Source: Rhizobium sp. NLR16a
GTDB lineage: Bacteria > Pseudomonadota > Alphaproteobacteria > Rhizobiales > Rhizobiaceae
Reading direction: 5' to 3'
Assembly: GCF_017948245.1 (NCBI RefSeq)
Contig: NZ_CP072865.1
Span: 3,807,501-3,871,500 of the forward strand
DNA: 64,000 bases
Below, in pieces: positions 7,887-16,104 of the stretch (position 1 is the first letter of the stretch; each line of letters begins with the position of its first letter). A program made the position numbers and the translations under genes. The notes beneath the pieces are model-generated. The model was not told where the DNA came from and did not search any database. It was given only the letters and a program-made list of their open reading frames with translations.

Positions 7887-8579
7887 ATGCCCACGCTTTA
7901 TCATCATCCCATGTCCTCCGCATCTCGCTTCGTCCGGCTGATCCTGGCGGAATACGGCTATCAGGCGGATCTGATCGAAGAGCAGACATGGGAGAAGCGC
8001 CGCGATTTCCTGGCGCTCAATCCGGCCGGTACGCTGCCGGTCTATGTCGACGACAGCATGCGTGCGCTCTGTGGCGCGAGCGTCATTTCCGAATATCTGG
8101 ACGAGACGCACGGGGTCTTGAAGCGCGACCGGCGGCTGCTCGCCGAGGATCCGTTCCAGCGGGCGGAAATCCGCCGGCTGAGCGAATGGTTCATGCAGAA
8201 AATGGAAAACGACGTGACGAAGCCGCTCGCCCGCGAGCGTGTCTACAAGTTGCAGATGACCGCCGATCAGGGCGGCGGAGCGCCGGATTCGAAGATTTTG
8301 CGCACGGCCCGCGCGAATATCCGCCAGCATATGCGTTATCTCACCTGGCTTGCCGGCTCGCGTCAGTGGCTGGCGGGCGAGCGGATGAGCTATGCCGACC
8401 TTGCCGCCGCCGCCTCGATCTCGATCCTCGATTATCTCGGCGAGATCGAGTGGGCCGAGGCTCCGGTCGTCAAGGAATGGTACCAGCGGCTGAAATCGCG
8501 CCCCTCCTTCCGGCCGATGCTGACCGAGCGGGTGCGCGGCCTGACCCCGGTTTCGCATTATGCCGATCTGGATTTCTGA
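7887..8579 (+). CDS. Glutathione S-transferase family protein
   Basis: The 230-residue protein has an N-terminal thioredoxin-like GST domain, TLYHHPMSSASRFVRLILAE (residues 3-22), with the NPAGTLPVYVDD cis-proline segment (about 45-56) and the S-E glutathione contact in ASVISEYLDE (about 64-73). A helical C-terminal domain includes LAGERMSYADLAAAA (about residues 161-175), which matches the GST_C folding motif. It is probably cytosolic and conjugates or reduces electrophiles with glutathione. The next gene, queG, follows 12 bp downstream, so they are likely co-transcribed. The substrate is not predictable. Confidence 0.93.
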   Translation: MPTLYHHPMSSASRFVRLILAEYGYQADLIEEQTWEKRRDFLALNPAGTLPVYVDDSMRALCGASVISEYLDETHGVLKRDRRLLAEDPFQRAEIRRLSEWFMQKMENDVTKPLARERVYKLQMTADQGGGAPDSKILRTARANIRQHMRYLTWLAGSRQWLAGERMSYADLAAAASISILDYLGEIEWAEAPVVKEWYQRLKSRPSFRPMLTERVRGLTPVSHYADLDF

Positions 8580-8591
8580 CGAGGGCGCCTC

Positions 8592-9743
8592 ATGCCCGAC
8601 AATGATGACAAAGAGCGCCGCCGCCGCGACAATTTGACCGAGTTCGTCCGGGCGGAATCTGCCGCCAAGGGCTTCGATCTCTGCCGCATCACCCGCCCTG
8701 ACGCGATCCCCGAAGCCAAACAGCGTCTCGGTGAGTTCATCGATGCCGGACGCCACGGGACGATGGAGTGGATGGCGGAGACGCGCGAGCGGCGCGGCGA
8801 TCCGCTGACGCTCTGGAGCGAGGTCCGGTCCGTCGTCGTCTTCGGCCTCAATTATGCTCCGGAGGAGGACCCGCGCGACGTCCTCGGCAAGCCGGACAGG
8901 GCGGCAATCTCCGTCTACGCCCGCAATCGCGATTATCACGACATCATCAAGGGCCGGCTGAAGGAGATCGCCACACGCTTTGCCGCACGCGCCGGCGCCG
9001 ATGTGAAGGTGTTCGTCGACACCGCGCCAGTGATGGAAAAGCCGTTGGCGGCGGCGGCCGGTATCGGCTGGCAGGGCAAACACACCAATCTCGTCAGCCG
9101 CACACGAGGCTCCTGGCTGTTTCTCGGCTCGATGTTCACCACCGCCGATCTTGCCGTCGACGCGCCGGAGATCGATCATTGCGGCTCCTGCCGCGCCTGT
9201 CTCGATGTCTGTCCGACCGCCGCCTTCCCGGCGCCCTACCAGATCGACGCGCGGCGCTGCATCTCCTATCTCACCATCGAACACAAGGGACCAATCGACC
9301 CCGACCTGCGGGTGCTGATCGGCAACCGCATCTATGGCTGCGACGACTGTCTCGCCGCCTGTCCCTGGAACAAGTTCGCAAGCTCCGCCTCCGAAATGAA
9401 GTTGCAGGCGCGCGAAGAGCTGAAGGAGCCGTCGATTGCCTTTCTGCTGACGCTGGACGATGCCGCCTTCCGCGCCTTCTTCAGTGGTTCGCCGGTCAAA
9501 CGGATCGGTCGCGACCGTTTCATCCGCAACGTGCTGATCGCTGCCGGCAATTCCGGCGAGACGGCGCTCATTGCGCAATGTCGTGCGCTCGCCGGCGATT
9601 CCGCCCCGGCGGTCCGCGGCATGGCTGTCTGGGCGCTTTCCCGGCTGATGGAGGCTGGCGAATTCTCCGCCTTTGCCGCACAAAGGACCGACGAGAGCGA
9701 CGAAAATGTGCTGAACGAATGGCGGCTGGCGGGAGTGGGCTGA
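8592..9743 (+). CDS. queG: Epoxyqueuosine reductase QueG
   Basis: The 383-residue enzyme reduces epoxyqueuosine to queuosine in the wobble position of tRNAs with GUN anticodons, using cobalamin and two 4Fe-4S clusters. The ferredoxin-like cysteine motifs [13 protein letters not shown] (about residues 197-209) and [10 protein letters not shown] (about 248-257) are intact. [17 protein letters not shown] (about 158-174) is a QueG-conserved segment. HEAT-like helices follow in the C-terminus. It lies between a GST and an epimerase-like gene with 12-bp and 3-bp-overlap junctions, an arrangement that suggests one operon. Confidence 0.97.
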   Translation: MPDNDDKERRRRDNLTEFVRAESAAKGFDLCRITRPDAIPEAKQRLGEFIDAGRHGTMEWMAETRERRGDPLTLWSEVRSVVVFGLNYAPEEDPRDVLGKPDRAAISVYARNRDYHDIIKGRLKEIATRFAARAGADVKVFVDTAPVMEKPLAAAAGIGWQGKHTNLVSRTRGSWLFLGSMFTTADLAVDAPEIDHCGSCRACLDVCPTAAFPAPYQIDARRCISYLTIEHKGPIDPDLRVLIGNRIYGCDDCLAACPWNKFASSASEMKLQAREELKEPSIAFLLTLDDAAFRAFFSGSPVKRIGRDRFIRNVLIAAGNSGETALIAQCRALAGDSAPAVRGMAVWALSRLMEAGEFSAFAAQRTDESDENVLNEWRLAGVG

Positions 9744-10612
9744 TGCATGTGATGATCTTTGGCTGCGGTTATTCCGGCACGGCAATCGCCAAGGCCTTCG
9801 CCGGCGACGGCGTGCGGGTGTCCGGAACGACCCGTTCCGCAGAGAAGATGGAAGCGCTCCGCCGCGCCGGCATCGAGGCATTCCTGTTCGATGGCGAGAC
9901 GATGGAAGAGGAACTCGTCCGGGCTTTGGCCGATGTCACCCATGTCGTGCAGTCGATCGCGCCTGGAAAGGCCGATCCGTTGCTGGGACTGCTCAATAAA
10001 AACGGCGCGAGCCTGCTGCCGAGGCTCGAATGGATCGGCTATCTCTCCACCGTCGGCGTCTATGGCGATCACCAGGGCGCCTGGGTAAGCGAAGACACGC
10101 CGTGCCTGCCGGTTTCCGGGCGGTCGAAGGAGCGGCTTGAGGCCGAAGAGGGCTGGCTGGCAATGGGCCGCGAGCGTGGCGTGCCGGCGGCGGTGCTGCG
10201 TCTTTCCGGCATCTATGGGCCGGGGCGCAACGCCTTCTGCAATCTCGAAAAGGGCACGGCGCGGCGGCTGATCAAGAAGGACCAGGTCTTCAACCGCATC
10301 CGCGTCGAGGATATCGGCGCGGCGGCGCGCTTCCTGTCGGAGCGCGGCCTCGGCGGCATCTATAATATCACCGACGACCGACCGGGGCCGCCGCAGGACG
10401 TGATCGTCGAGGCGGCACGGCTGATGGGCGTCGAACCGCCTCCGGAACAGGCCTTCGAAACCGCCGAGCTGACGCCGATGGCGCGTTCTTTCTACGGCGA
10501 GAACAAGCGGGTTTCCAACGCAAAACTGAAGGCGGCCGGTTTCGAATTCTCATTCCCGAACTATCCGATGTCGCTTGCACAATTGTGGCTGGACAGGCGC
10601 TGGCGCGGTTAG
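9743..10612 (+). CDS. NAD-dependent epimerase/dehydratase-like SDR family protein
   Basis: The 289-residue product starts at the ATG at 9743, overlapping the queG stop as TGATG. It has a Rossmann fingerprint IFGCGYSGTAIAKAFA (about residues 5-20), a variant of GxxGxxG in the YeeZ-like group of extended SDRs. VLRLSGIYGPGRNAF (about 152-166) and NITDDRPGPPQDVI (about 210-223) resemble nucleotide-sugar epimerases. There is no catalytic Y-x-x-x-K that I can place with certainty. Function in the queG operon is unknown; the tight overlap is conserved-looking but the partnership is an inference. Confidence 0.87.
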   Translation: MHVMIFGCGYSGTAIAKAFAGDGVRVSGTTRSAEKMEALRRAGIEAFLFDGETMEEELVRALADVTHVVQSIAPGKADPLLGLLNKNGASLLPRLEWIGYLSTVGVYGDHQGAWVSEDTPCLPVSGRSKERLEAEEGWLAMGRERGVPAAVLRLSGIYGPGRNAFCNLEKGTARRLIKKDQVFNRIRVEDIGAAARFLSERGLGGIYNITDDRPGPPQDVIVEAARLMGVEPPPEQAFETAELTPMARSFYGENKRVSNAKLKAAGFEFSFPNYPMSLAQLWLDRRWRG

Positions 10613-11010
10613 ATCCGGTCGGCCAGAGTTATCACCCAAAATGAGTAGGAAATTCCTACTTTCGGCACTCTTACGAACAATTCTCGCCGCATCTTATGGT
10701 TAACAGCCTTTGAATTTGCTCAAATGTGGCAGCAAATATGGCGAAGGCGGGAAAAAAATTTCGTGATTTCCGTGAGGACCGCGCAGTTTAACGCTTCGTC
10801 GGAAAATTCATTTGAATTTTAGCTGATTCCATTAGGTTTTTTCTACGTCCGACCGCATGGGGCAAATTCCGAAATTTTATCAATAGCATCACATATATTA
10901 CAGAATGCAACATTCCGTGATCGTGAGCGGCACTTTTTTGCCATTTTTCGACGGATTTAAGCCCCGCCGCCTGCAAAGGCGTGTGTTCAATAGTTGAGGG
11001 ATACTCCGTT
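10613..11010. other. AT-rich intergenic region upstream of the RlpA-like gene
   Basis: About 400 bp without a gene. GC content drops sharply from about 10630 to 10970 compared with flanking coding DNA. It contains a 17-bp palindrome at 10644-10660 and a small imperfect palindrome around 10902-10917 (ACAGAATG-CAA-CATTCCGT). Long A/T-rich stretches such as GGGAAAAAAATTTCGTG near 10750 would suit promoters or nucleoid-protein binding. No RNA gene is recognisable. Confidence 0.5.
10644..10660. promoter_or_regulatory. 17-bp palindrome, possible operator or weak terminator
   Basis: AGTAGGAA (10644-10651) and TTCCTACT (10653-10660) are perfect mirror arms around a single A. It lies 32 bp past the epimerase-like stop and about 350 bp before the RlpA-like gene. 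TTTC follows, so terminator function is possible, but the symmetric single-base centre is more like a protein-binding site. Confidence 0.45.
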
Positions 11011-11373
11011 TTGAAGAAAATCAGCCGTTCTATTATCGCTGCGGCAACTATTGCGGCCTGCTCTTCCCTGCTTCCGGCGGAAGGTTTTGCTGCAAATGGC
11101 TGCGGCGGTGCTTCATGGTACGCTCTTCACTCCAAAACTGCTTCCGGAGAACGTATGAACCCCGCCGTCTTGACTGCCGCGCATCGTTCGCTCGCATTCG
11201 GCACCAAGGTCAAGGTCACCAACCGCAACAATGGCCGCACCGTCGTCGTTCGCATCAATGATCGCGGTCCGTTCATCCGCGGCCGTGTGCTCGATCTGTC
11301 GCGCGCCGCCGCACAGAATATCGGCATGGTGAGCTCCGGCACGGCGAAGGTCTGCTACCAGGTGATCAGCTAA
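11011..11373 (+). CDS. Septal ring lytic transglycosylase RlpA-family protein (single DPBB domain)
   Basis: I take the TTG at 11011, preceded by GAGGG at 10996, over the GTG at 10981, because it gives a clean signal peptide [18 protein letters not shown] before a cleavage near AANG. The 120-residue product is exported to the periplasm. The mature domain is a double-psi beta-barrel of the RlpA type: [16 protein letters not shown], then [17 protein letters not shown] near the C-terminus, the RlpA hallmark. The E. coli-type SPOR domain is missing, so it would bind peptidoglycan on its own; denuded-glycan lytic activity is known for Pseudomonas RlpA but unproven here. The long AT-rich upstream region suggests its own promoter. 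Confidence 0.88.
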   Translation: MKKISRSIIAAATIAACSSLLPAEGFAANGCGGASWYALHSKTASGERMNPAVLTAAHRSLAFGTKVKVTNRNNGRTVVVRINDRGPFIRGRVLDLSRAAAQNIGMVSSGTAKVCYQVIS

Positions 11374-11516
11374 GCCCGGAGCTTGCAACCGCCTGCGCCG
11401 TCAGCGGCGCTTGCTCTTGCCGCCAATCGCGGTTACCACGCGGTTGAAACCTGTAAACCATCCGCCCGGCACTGTGTGCGGATCGTTCACACGGCACGGC
11501 AACAGGAGATATGTGA

Positions 11517-12806
11517 ATGCGTCTGGGCGGCCGCCTCGAAGGGGCGATTTCTGTGCTCGCGGACATTGATGCCCGCAAGCGACCCGTCGCCGACGCACTC
11601 AAGGACTGGGGCCTTGCCCATCGCTTCGCCGGTTCCGGCGATCGTGCGGCAATCGGCAACATCGTCTACGACGCCTTGCGCATGCGGCTTTCGCATGCCT
11701 GGCTGATGAATGACGACAGCGCTGCGGCCATTGCCCACGCCGTCATGTTCCGTCAATGGGGCTTCACCCCAGACAGTCTTGCCGCCGAACTCGCCGACGA
11801 CAAGTTCGCGCCGGCGCCGCTTTCACCCGAGGCCGCAGCCGCCTTTGCAAGCCGCTCGCTCGAGGACGCGCCGCCGCATATCCGCGGCGATATTCCCGAA
11901 TGGGTGCAATCCTCCTTCGAACAGGCTTTCGGCGCCGGCTGGCTCGCCGAAGCACAGGCGCTTGCCGCCCGCCCGACGCTTGATCTGCGCGCCAACATCC
12001 TGAAGGCTTCGCGCGACAAGGCGGTCAAGGCGCTCGAAAGAGCCGGCGCGCATGCCGCGAAGATCGCCCGCTACGGCATCCGGATTGCCGCCGGCGAAGG
12101 CGCCTCGCGTCTTCCCAACGTGACAGCCGAGCTTTCGTTCCAGAAAGGCTGGTTCGAAGTTCAGGACGAAGGTTCGCAGATCGTCGCCGATCTGGTGCTC
12201 GCGCGCGAGGGCGAACAGATCCTCGATTATTGCGCCGGCGGCGGCGGCAAGACGCTCGCCATGGCCGCCGCCATGCAGAACAAGGGTCAGGTGCACGCCT
12301 ATGACGCCGACCGCAAACGGCTGGCGCCGATCATTGAGCGGCTGAAGCGGGCAGGCACGCGCAATGTCCAGGTGCATGACGACGCCAGGGGGCTGTCGGG
12401 TCTTGCCGGGCGCTGCGACAAGGTGCTGGTCGACGCGCCCTGCACCGGCACCGGCACATGGCGCCGCCGCCCCGACACGAAATGGCGGCTGACGGCGAAG
12501 AACCTCGACGAACGCACCGCCCAGCAGCAGGACGCGCTGGCGCAGGCGAGCGGCTTCGTCAAACCGGGCGGCGAACTGATCTATGTCACCTGCTCGGTGC
12601 TGCCGCAGGAAAATGAGGAACAGGTGCGCCGCTTTACGGCCGGGAACCCTGATTTTGAGATCGTCGGCGCCCTGCCCGCCTGGGACGGCCTGTTCGGAAA
12701 GCAGGCGCCGCGTCCGCACTCTTCCGATGGCCTGACCGTGACGCTGACGCCCGCCTCCACCGACACGGACGGCTTCTTCTTCTGCCGCATGCAGCGGAAG
12801 GGCTGA
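11517..12806 (+). CDS. RsmB/NOP-family 16S rRNA (cytosine-C5)-methyltransferase
   Basis: The 429-residue protein has an N-terminal NusB-like helical part and a C-terminal SAM-dependent Rossmann domain of the RsmB/NOP2/Sun type. The SAM-binding DYCAGGGGKTLAMA (about residues 238-251), catalytic proline-cysteine region VDAPCTGTGTWRRRPD (about 302-317) and TCSVLPQEN (about 358-366, second cysteine) are intact. It should methylate a 16S rRNA cytosine at C5, probably C967, though other family targets are possible. The ATG at 11517 follows CAGGAG. The last codons form one arm of an inverted repeat with an 11-C tract in its loop. Confidence 0.93.
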   Translation: MRLGGRLEGAISVLADIDARKRPVADALKDWGLAHRFAGSGDRAAIGNIVYDALRMRLSHAWLMNDDSAAAIAHAVMFRQWGFTPDSLAAELADDKFAPAPLSPEAAAAFASRSLEDAPPHIRGDIPEWVQSSFEQAFGAGWLAEAQALAARPTLDLRANILKASRDKAVKALERAGAHAAKIARYGIRIAAGEGASRLPNVTAELSFQKGWFEVQDEGSQIVADLVLAREGEQILDYCAGGGGKTLAMAAAMQNKGQVHAYDADRKRLAPIIERLKRAGTRNVQVHDDARGLSGLAGRCDKVLVDAPCTGTGTWRRRPDTKWRLTAKNLDERTAQQQDALAQASGFVKPGGELIYVTCSVLPQENEEQVRRFTAGNPDFEIVGALPAWDGLFGKQAPRPHSSDGLTVTLTPASTDTDGFFFCRMQRKG

Positions 12807-12830
12807 CCCCCCCCCCCGCTGCATGCGCAG
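12782..12830. repeat. Inverted repeat spanning the RsmB stop, loop with an 11-C homopolymer
   Basis: CGCATGCAGCGG (12786-12797, the last codons of the gene) pairs perfectly with CCGCTGCATGCG (12816-12827). Allowing one bulged C it extends three more pairs (12782-12784 with 12828-12830). The loop carries GGG-CTGA and a run of eleven C (12807-12817), which could add inner GGG-CCC pairs. There is no U-run. Long C-tracts are slippage-prone and also error-prone in sequencing. Confidence 0.6.
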
Positions 12831-12913
12831 ACTGGGGCCCGTCATTTCGACGTGAAGTGCTGATCTTCAGCCAAATGCACCTGAAAGACCGGGGTGCGCC
12901 GGCCCGCGCCATT

Positions 12914-12930
12914 CTTAAAATCATTCCAAA
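12914..12930. promoter_or_regulatory. Degenerate ICE-like iron control motif upstream of the imelysin cassette
   Basis: CTTAAAA-TCA-TTCCAAA matches the ICE pattern TTTAGAA-N3-TTCTAAA at 11 of 14 arm positions. It lies about 80 bp upstream of the imelysin start. The ICE is the binding site of Irr in rhizobia. Presence before iron-type genes is suggestive, but three mismatches make it a candidate only. Confidence 0.35.
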
Positions 12931-13010
12931 CTAGAGCGTTTGACACCAGTTTACTTTTGCGCGAAGAGACGGAGCCCGATTAGACGGAAGATCCGTCACA
13001 GGAGAGGATT

Positions 13011-14285
13011 ATGAAGCTCAATACATTCCGCGCAGCCGTGCTGGCGATTGCCCCCGCCGCCCTGCTCGCCCTTCCCGCGCAGGCCGAGACCGATGCTGGC
13101 GCCGTGGTGAAACATTATGCCGAGGTGGCGCATGCCAAATATGAGGACTCGCTGACGACGGCCAAGGCGCTCGACGCCGCCATCGACGCCTTCCTGAAGG
13201 CGCCGACCGACGAGACGCTGAAGGCCGCCAGGGATGCCTGGATCAAGGCGCGCGTACCCTATCAGCAGACCGAAGTCTATCGCTTCGGCAATCCTGTTGT
13301 CGACGATTGGGAAGGCAAGGTCAACGCATGGCCTCTCGACGAGGGCCTGATCGACTATGTCGACGCCTCCTACGGCACCGAGAGCGACGAAAACTCGCTC
13401 TATGTGGCCAACGTCATCGCCAACAAGACGATCAAGATCGACGGCAAGGATGTTGACGCCTCGAAGCTGACGCCGGAATTCCTCTCCGGCACGCTCGCCG
13501 AAGCCGGCGGCATCGAAGCCAATGTCGCGACCGGCTACCACGCCATCGAATTCCTGCTCTGGGGCCAGGATCTGAACGGCACGGGTCCGGGCGCCGGCAA
13601 CCGCCCGGCCACCGATTACGACCTCAAGAACTGCACGCACGGCAATTGCGACCGGCGCGCCGAATATCTGAAGTCCGCCTCCACCCTGCTCGTTTCCGAC
13701 CTCAAGGAAATGACCGATGACTGGAAGCCGGACGGGGTGGCGACGAAGACCGTCGAAGCAGATCCGAAGGCCGGCCTCGTCGCCATCCTGACCGGCATGG
13801 GCTCGCTCTCCTATGGCGAACTCGCTGGCGAGCGCATGAAGCTCGGCCTGCTGCTGCACGATCCGGAGGAAGAGCATGATTGCTTCTCCGACAATACCTA
13901 CAATTCGCATCTCAACGACGCGATCGGCATCGCTGCCGCCTATACCGGCAACTATACCCGCGTCGACGGCACCAAGCTCAGCGGCCCGTCGCTGCAAGAC
14001 CTCGTCGCCGCCAAGGACAAGGCGCTCGATGCCGAGATGGAAGGCAAGCTCAACAAGACGCTCGATGCGATGAATGCCATGGCAAAGCGCGGCGAGACGG
14101 TCGAGAAGTACGACCAGATGATCGCCGAGGGCAACAAGGAAGGCAACGCGGTCGTCCAGGCCGCCATCGACGGTCTGATCGACCAGACGAAATCGATCCA
14201 GCGCGTTGTTGCCGCACTCGATCTCGGCGCGGTTCAGCTTGAAGGTTCCGACAGCTTGGATAATCCTAACGCCGTCTTCAAATAA
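13011..14285 (+). CDS. Imelysin (peptidase M75) family periplasmic protein, IrpA-like
   Basis: The 424-residue protein has a Sec signal MKLNTFRAAVLAIAPAALLA with cleavage at LPAQA, so it is periplasmic or outer-membrane-facing. It belongs to the imelysin family, known from iron-regulated proteins IrpA and EfeO-like factors. The family GxHxxE motif appears as GYHAIEFLLWGQD (about residues 176-188), and PYQQTEVYRFGNPVVDDWEG (about 81-100) is typical of the N-terminal repeat. The start ATG follows AGGAGA. It heads a cassette with a di-haem protein, a second imelysin and a DUF1513 protein. Peptidase activity is doubtful in this family; iron binding or uptake is more likely. Confidence 0.9.
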   Translation: MKLNTFRAAVLAIAPAALLALPAQAETDAGAVVKHYAEVAHAKYEDSLTTAKALDAAIDAFLKAPTDETLKAARDAWIKARVPYQQTEVYRFGNPVVDDWEGKVNAWPLDEGLIDYVDASYGTESDENSLYVANVIANKTIKIDGKDVDASKLTPEFLSGTLAEAGGIEANVATGYHAIEFLLWGQDLNGTGPGAGNRPATDYDLKNCTHGNCDRRAEYLKSASTLLVSDLKEMTDDWKPDGVATKTVEADPKAGLVAILTGMGSLSYGELAGERMKLGLLLHDPEEEHDCFSDNTYNSHLNDAIGIAAAYTGNYTRVDGTKLSGPSLQDLVAAKDKALDAEMEGKLNKTLDAMNAMAKRGETVEKYDQMIAEGNKEGNAVVQAAIDGLIDQTKSIQRVVAALDLGAVQLEGSDSLDNPNAVFK

Positions 14286-14294
14286 GCAAAAGGC

Positions 14295-14318
14295 GGGCCG
14301 CTCTCAGTGGAGCGGCCC
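14295..14318 (+). terminator. GC-rich hairpin after the first imelysin gene (attenuator-like)
   Basis: GGGCCGCT (14295-14302) pairs with AGCGGCCC (14311-14318) around an eight-base loop, 10 bp past the stop. No U-run follows, so it may reduce, rather than stop, transcription into the rest of the cassette, or protect the upstream mRNA. Confidence 0.5.
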
Positions 14319-14328
14319 GGACTCTGAA

Positions 14329-16104
14329 ATGCCGTCTACTACCTGCCTCATTCCTGTGTCCTCAGGGCTCCGCCCGACGGATGTCACAGGAATCCAGCCA
14401 CGGCGTGTCGGCGCCGTGAATGACTCGGTCAGGGGAGAGTCTTCCGCGCCCAAAGACTTGGGCGCACTGGATTCCTGTGACATCCCTCGCGTTAAACCCG
14501 AGGAAGAGAATGAGGGGGTAGAGCGGGAAACAGGCGCCAGCATCGTCGAGCTTGGCGCTCGGAAAGGTCGCCTCTTCTCGAAACTCCGCCTCTCCCTCCG
14601 CATCGCCACCTTCGCCGCCCTTGCGGGAGCGCCCCTCGCTTTCGCCTCCGGCTTCGACCTGCCGGCGAAACGCACCGACCTTTCCGAGGCCGATCTCGCA
14701 CGCGTCGCCGACATCACGCAGCCGACCCAGGATTTTTCCAAGGCCGAACAATATGAAGCGATGCAGGCAGGGGCTACGACCTCGATCGACCCTGTCACCG
14801 AAGACAGCTTCTCGCATATTTCGGCCAATATCCCCTTCGAGGAAGAGCAGAATTTCAGGCTTGGCAACGCGCTCTTCCGCAAGCTCTGGGTTTCCGCTCC
14901 CTCTTCGACGCAGGCCTCCGATGGCCTCGGACCGCTCTTCAACGCCCGCTCCTGCATGAGCTGTCATGTCAATGATGGCCGCGGCAAACCGCCGGAGGGG
15001 GGGCCGAGCGCCGTCTCGATGGTCCTGCGGCTTTCCCGTGCCGTCGCAACACCGGTGGAAGAGAAGGCGATAGCACGGGCGGATGTCGTCAATTTCCCCG
15101 ACCCGGCCTATGGCCATCAGTTGCAGGATCTTGCCGTTCCGGGCCTTGCTGCCGAAGGTCGGATGACGATCAGCTATCACGACGAAAAAGTGACGCTCGG
15201 TGATGGTGAGACCGTGTTGCTGCGCCGGCCTGCTTACGGGGTGAAGAACCTTGCCTACGGACCGCTCGATCCCGCAACGACGATCTCGGCGCGTGTCGCT
15301 CCTGCGATGATCGGGCTCGGGCTGATCGAGGCCATTCCCGAGGCTGACATCCTTGCCCACGCCGACCCGGACGATACCGACGGCGACGGCATTTCGGGCA
15401 AGGCGGCGATCGTTCGCGACCACCGCAGCGGCAAGATCACGCTCGGCCGGTTCGGCTGGAAAGCGCAGAACGCTACAGTTCGCGACCAGAGCGCCGATGC
15501 TTTCGCCAACGATGTCGGCATCTCGACGCCCGATCAGCCGGACGCGCAGGGCGATTGCACCAAGGCGGAAGAGAAATGCCTTGAGATGCCGACCGGGGTG
15601 CAGAAACGGCTGGGTGCAGAAGAAGCCCCGGGTCCCGTTCTTGACCTCGTGACTTTCTATTCGGAAAATCTCGCCGTGCCGGCGCGGCGCAAGGCGAGCT
15701 TTCCCGACACGCTGCGGGGAAAGCGGATTTTTTACGAAACCGGCTGCATTTCCTGCCATGTGCCGAAATTCGTCACCGCCCGGAATACGCCCGACGAGGC
15801 GCAATCCTTCCAGCTGATCTGGCCCTATTCCGATTTTCTTCTGCACGACATGGGCGACGGCCTTGCTGATGGGCAACAGGTCGGGCTTGCAAGTGGACGT
15901 GAATGGCGCACGCCGCCGCTATGGGGTATAGGACTGACCCGGACTGTCAGCGGACACAGCTTTTTCCTGCATGACGGCCGTGCGCGAAACGTCACCGAGG
16001 CGATTCTCTGGCATGGCGGCGAAGCTGAAAAGGCCCGCAACGCTTTCTCCTCCCTGTCTAAAGACGACCGGGCGGCCCTGATTACGTTCCTGGAGTCACT
16101 TTGA
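14329..16104 (+). CDS. Di-haem c-type cytochrome / thiol-oxidoreductase-like protein (DUF1111)
   Basis: Two CXXCH haem-binding sites are visible: RSCMSCHVNDGRG (around 14950-14988) and TGCISCHVPKF (around 15742-15774). These define a periplasmic di-haem DUF1111 protein found next to imelysins. The true signal peptide is probably the hydrophobic LRIATFAALAGAPLAFA followed by SGFDLPAKR (around 14590-14670), but there is no ATG, GTG or TTG in frame just before it. The nearest in-frame starts lie within or before a palindromic repeat: TTG 14458, GTG 14416, GTG 14356, ATG 14329. I give the ATG, which would add about 87 residues of repeat-encoded leader. The gene stop overlaps the second imelysin start (TTGATG). 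The start is uncertain; the core assignment is firm. Confidence 0.82.
   Translation: MPSTTCLIPVSSGLRPTDVTGIQPRRVGAVNDSVRGESSAPKDLGALDSCDIPRVKPEEENEGVERETGASIVELGARKGRLFSKLRLSLRIATFAALAGAPLAFASGFDLPAKRTDLSEADLARVADITQPTQDFSKAEQYEAMQAGATTSIDPVTEDSFSHISANIPFEEEQNFRLGNALFRKLWVSAPSSTQASDGLGPLFNARSCMSCHVNDGRGKPPEGGPSAVSMVLRLSRAVATPVEEKAIARADVVNFPDPAYGHQLQDLAVPGLAAEGRMTISYHDEKVTLGDGETVLLRRPAYGVKNLAYGPLDPATTISARVAPAMIGLGLIEAIPEADILAHADPDDTDGDGISGKAAIVRDHRSGKITLGRFGWKAQNATVRDQSADAFANDVGISTPDQPDAQGDCTKAEEKCLEMPTGVQKRLGAEEAPGPVLDLVTFYSENLAVPARRKASFPDTLRGKRIFYETGCISCHVPKFVTARNTPDEAQSFQLIWPYSDFLLHDMGDGLADGQQVGLASGREWRTPPLWGIGLTRTVSGHSFFLHDGRARNVTEAILWHGGEAEKARNAFSSLSKDDRAALITFLESL
14348..14485. repeat. 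Palindromic intergenic mosaic element (RIME-like)
   Basis: The outer arms are a perfect 19-bp inverted repeat, GGATGTCACAGGAATCCAG at 14379-14397 and its complement at 14467-14485. A third copy of the core ATTCCTGTG occurs at 14350-14358. An inner perfect hairpin, GCGCCCAA-AGAC-TTGGGCGC, lies at 14446-14465. This nested palindrome layout resembles rhizobial RIME-type dispersed elements, an identification from memory of that class and not a match. It lies at the 5' end of the di-haem gene. Confidence 0.7.

Noticed and set aside
7824..9881. A 685-codon open frame on the minus strand over the GST, queG and epimerase genes
   Set aside because: It is antisense to three genes with clear protein motifs, has no family features itself, and follows from GC3-rich codon use on the other strand.
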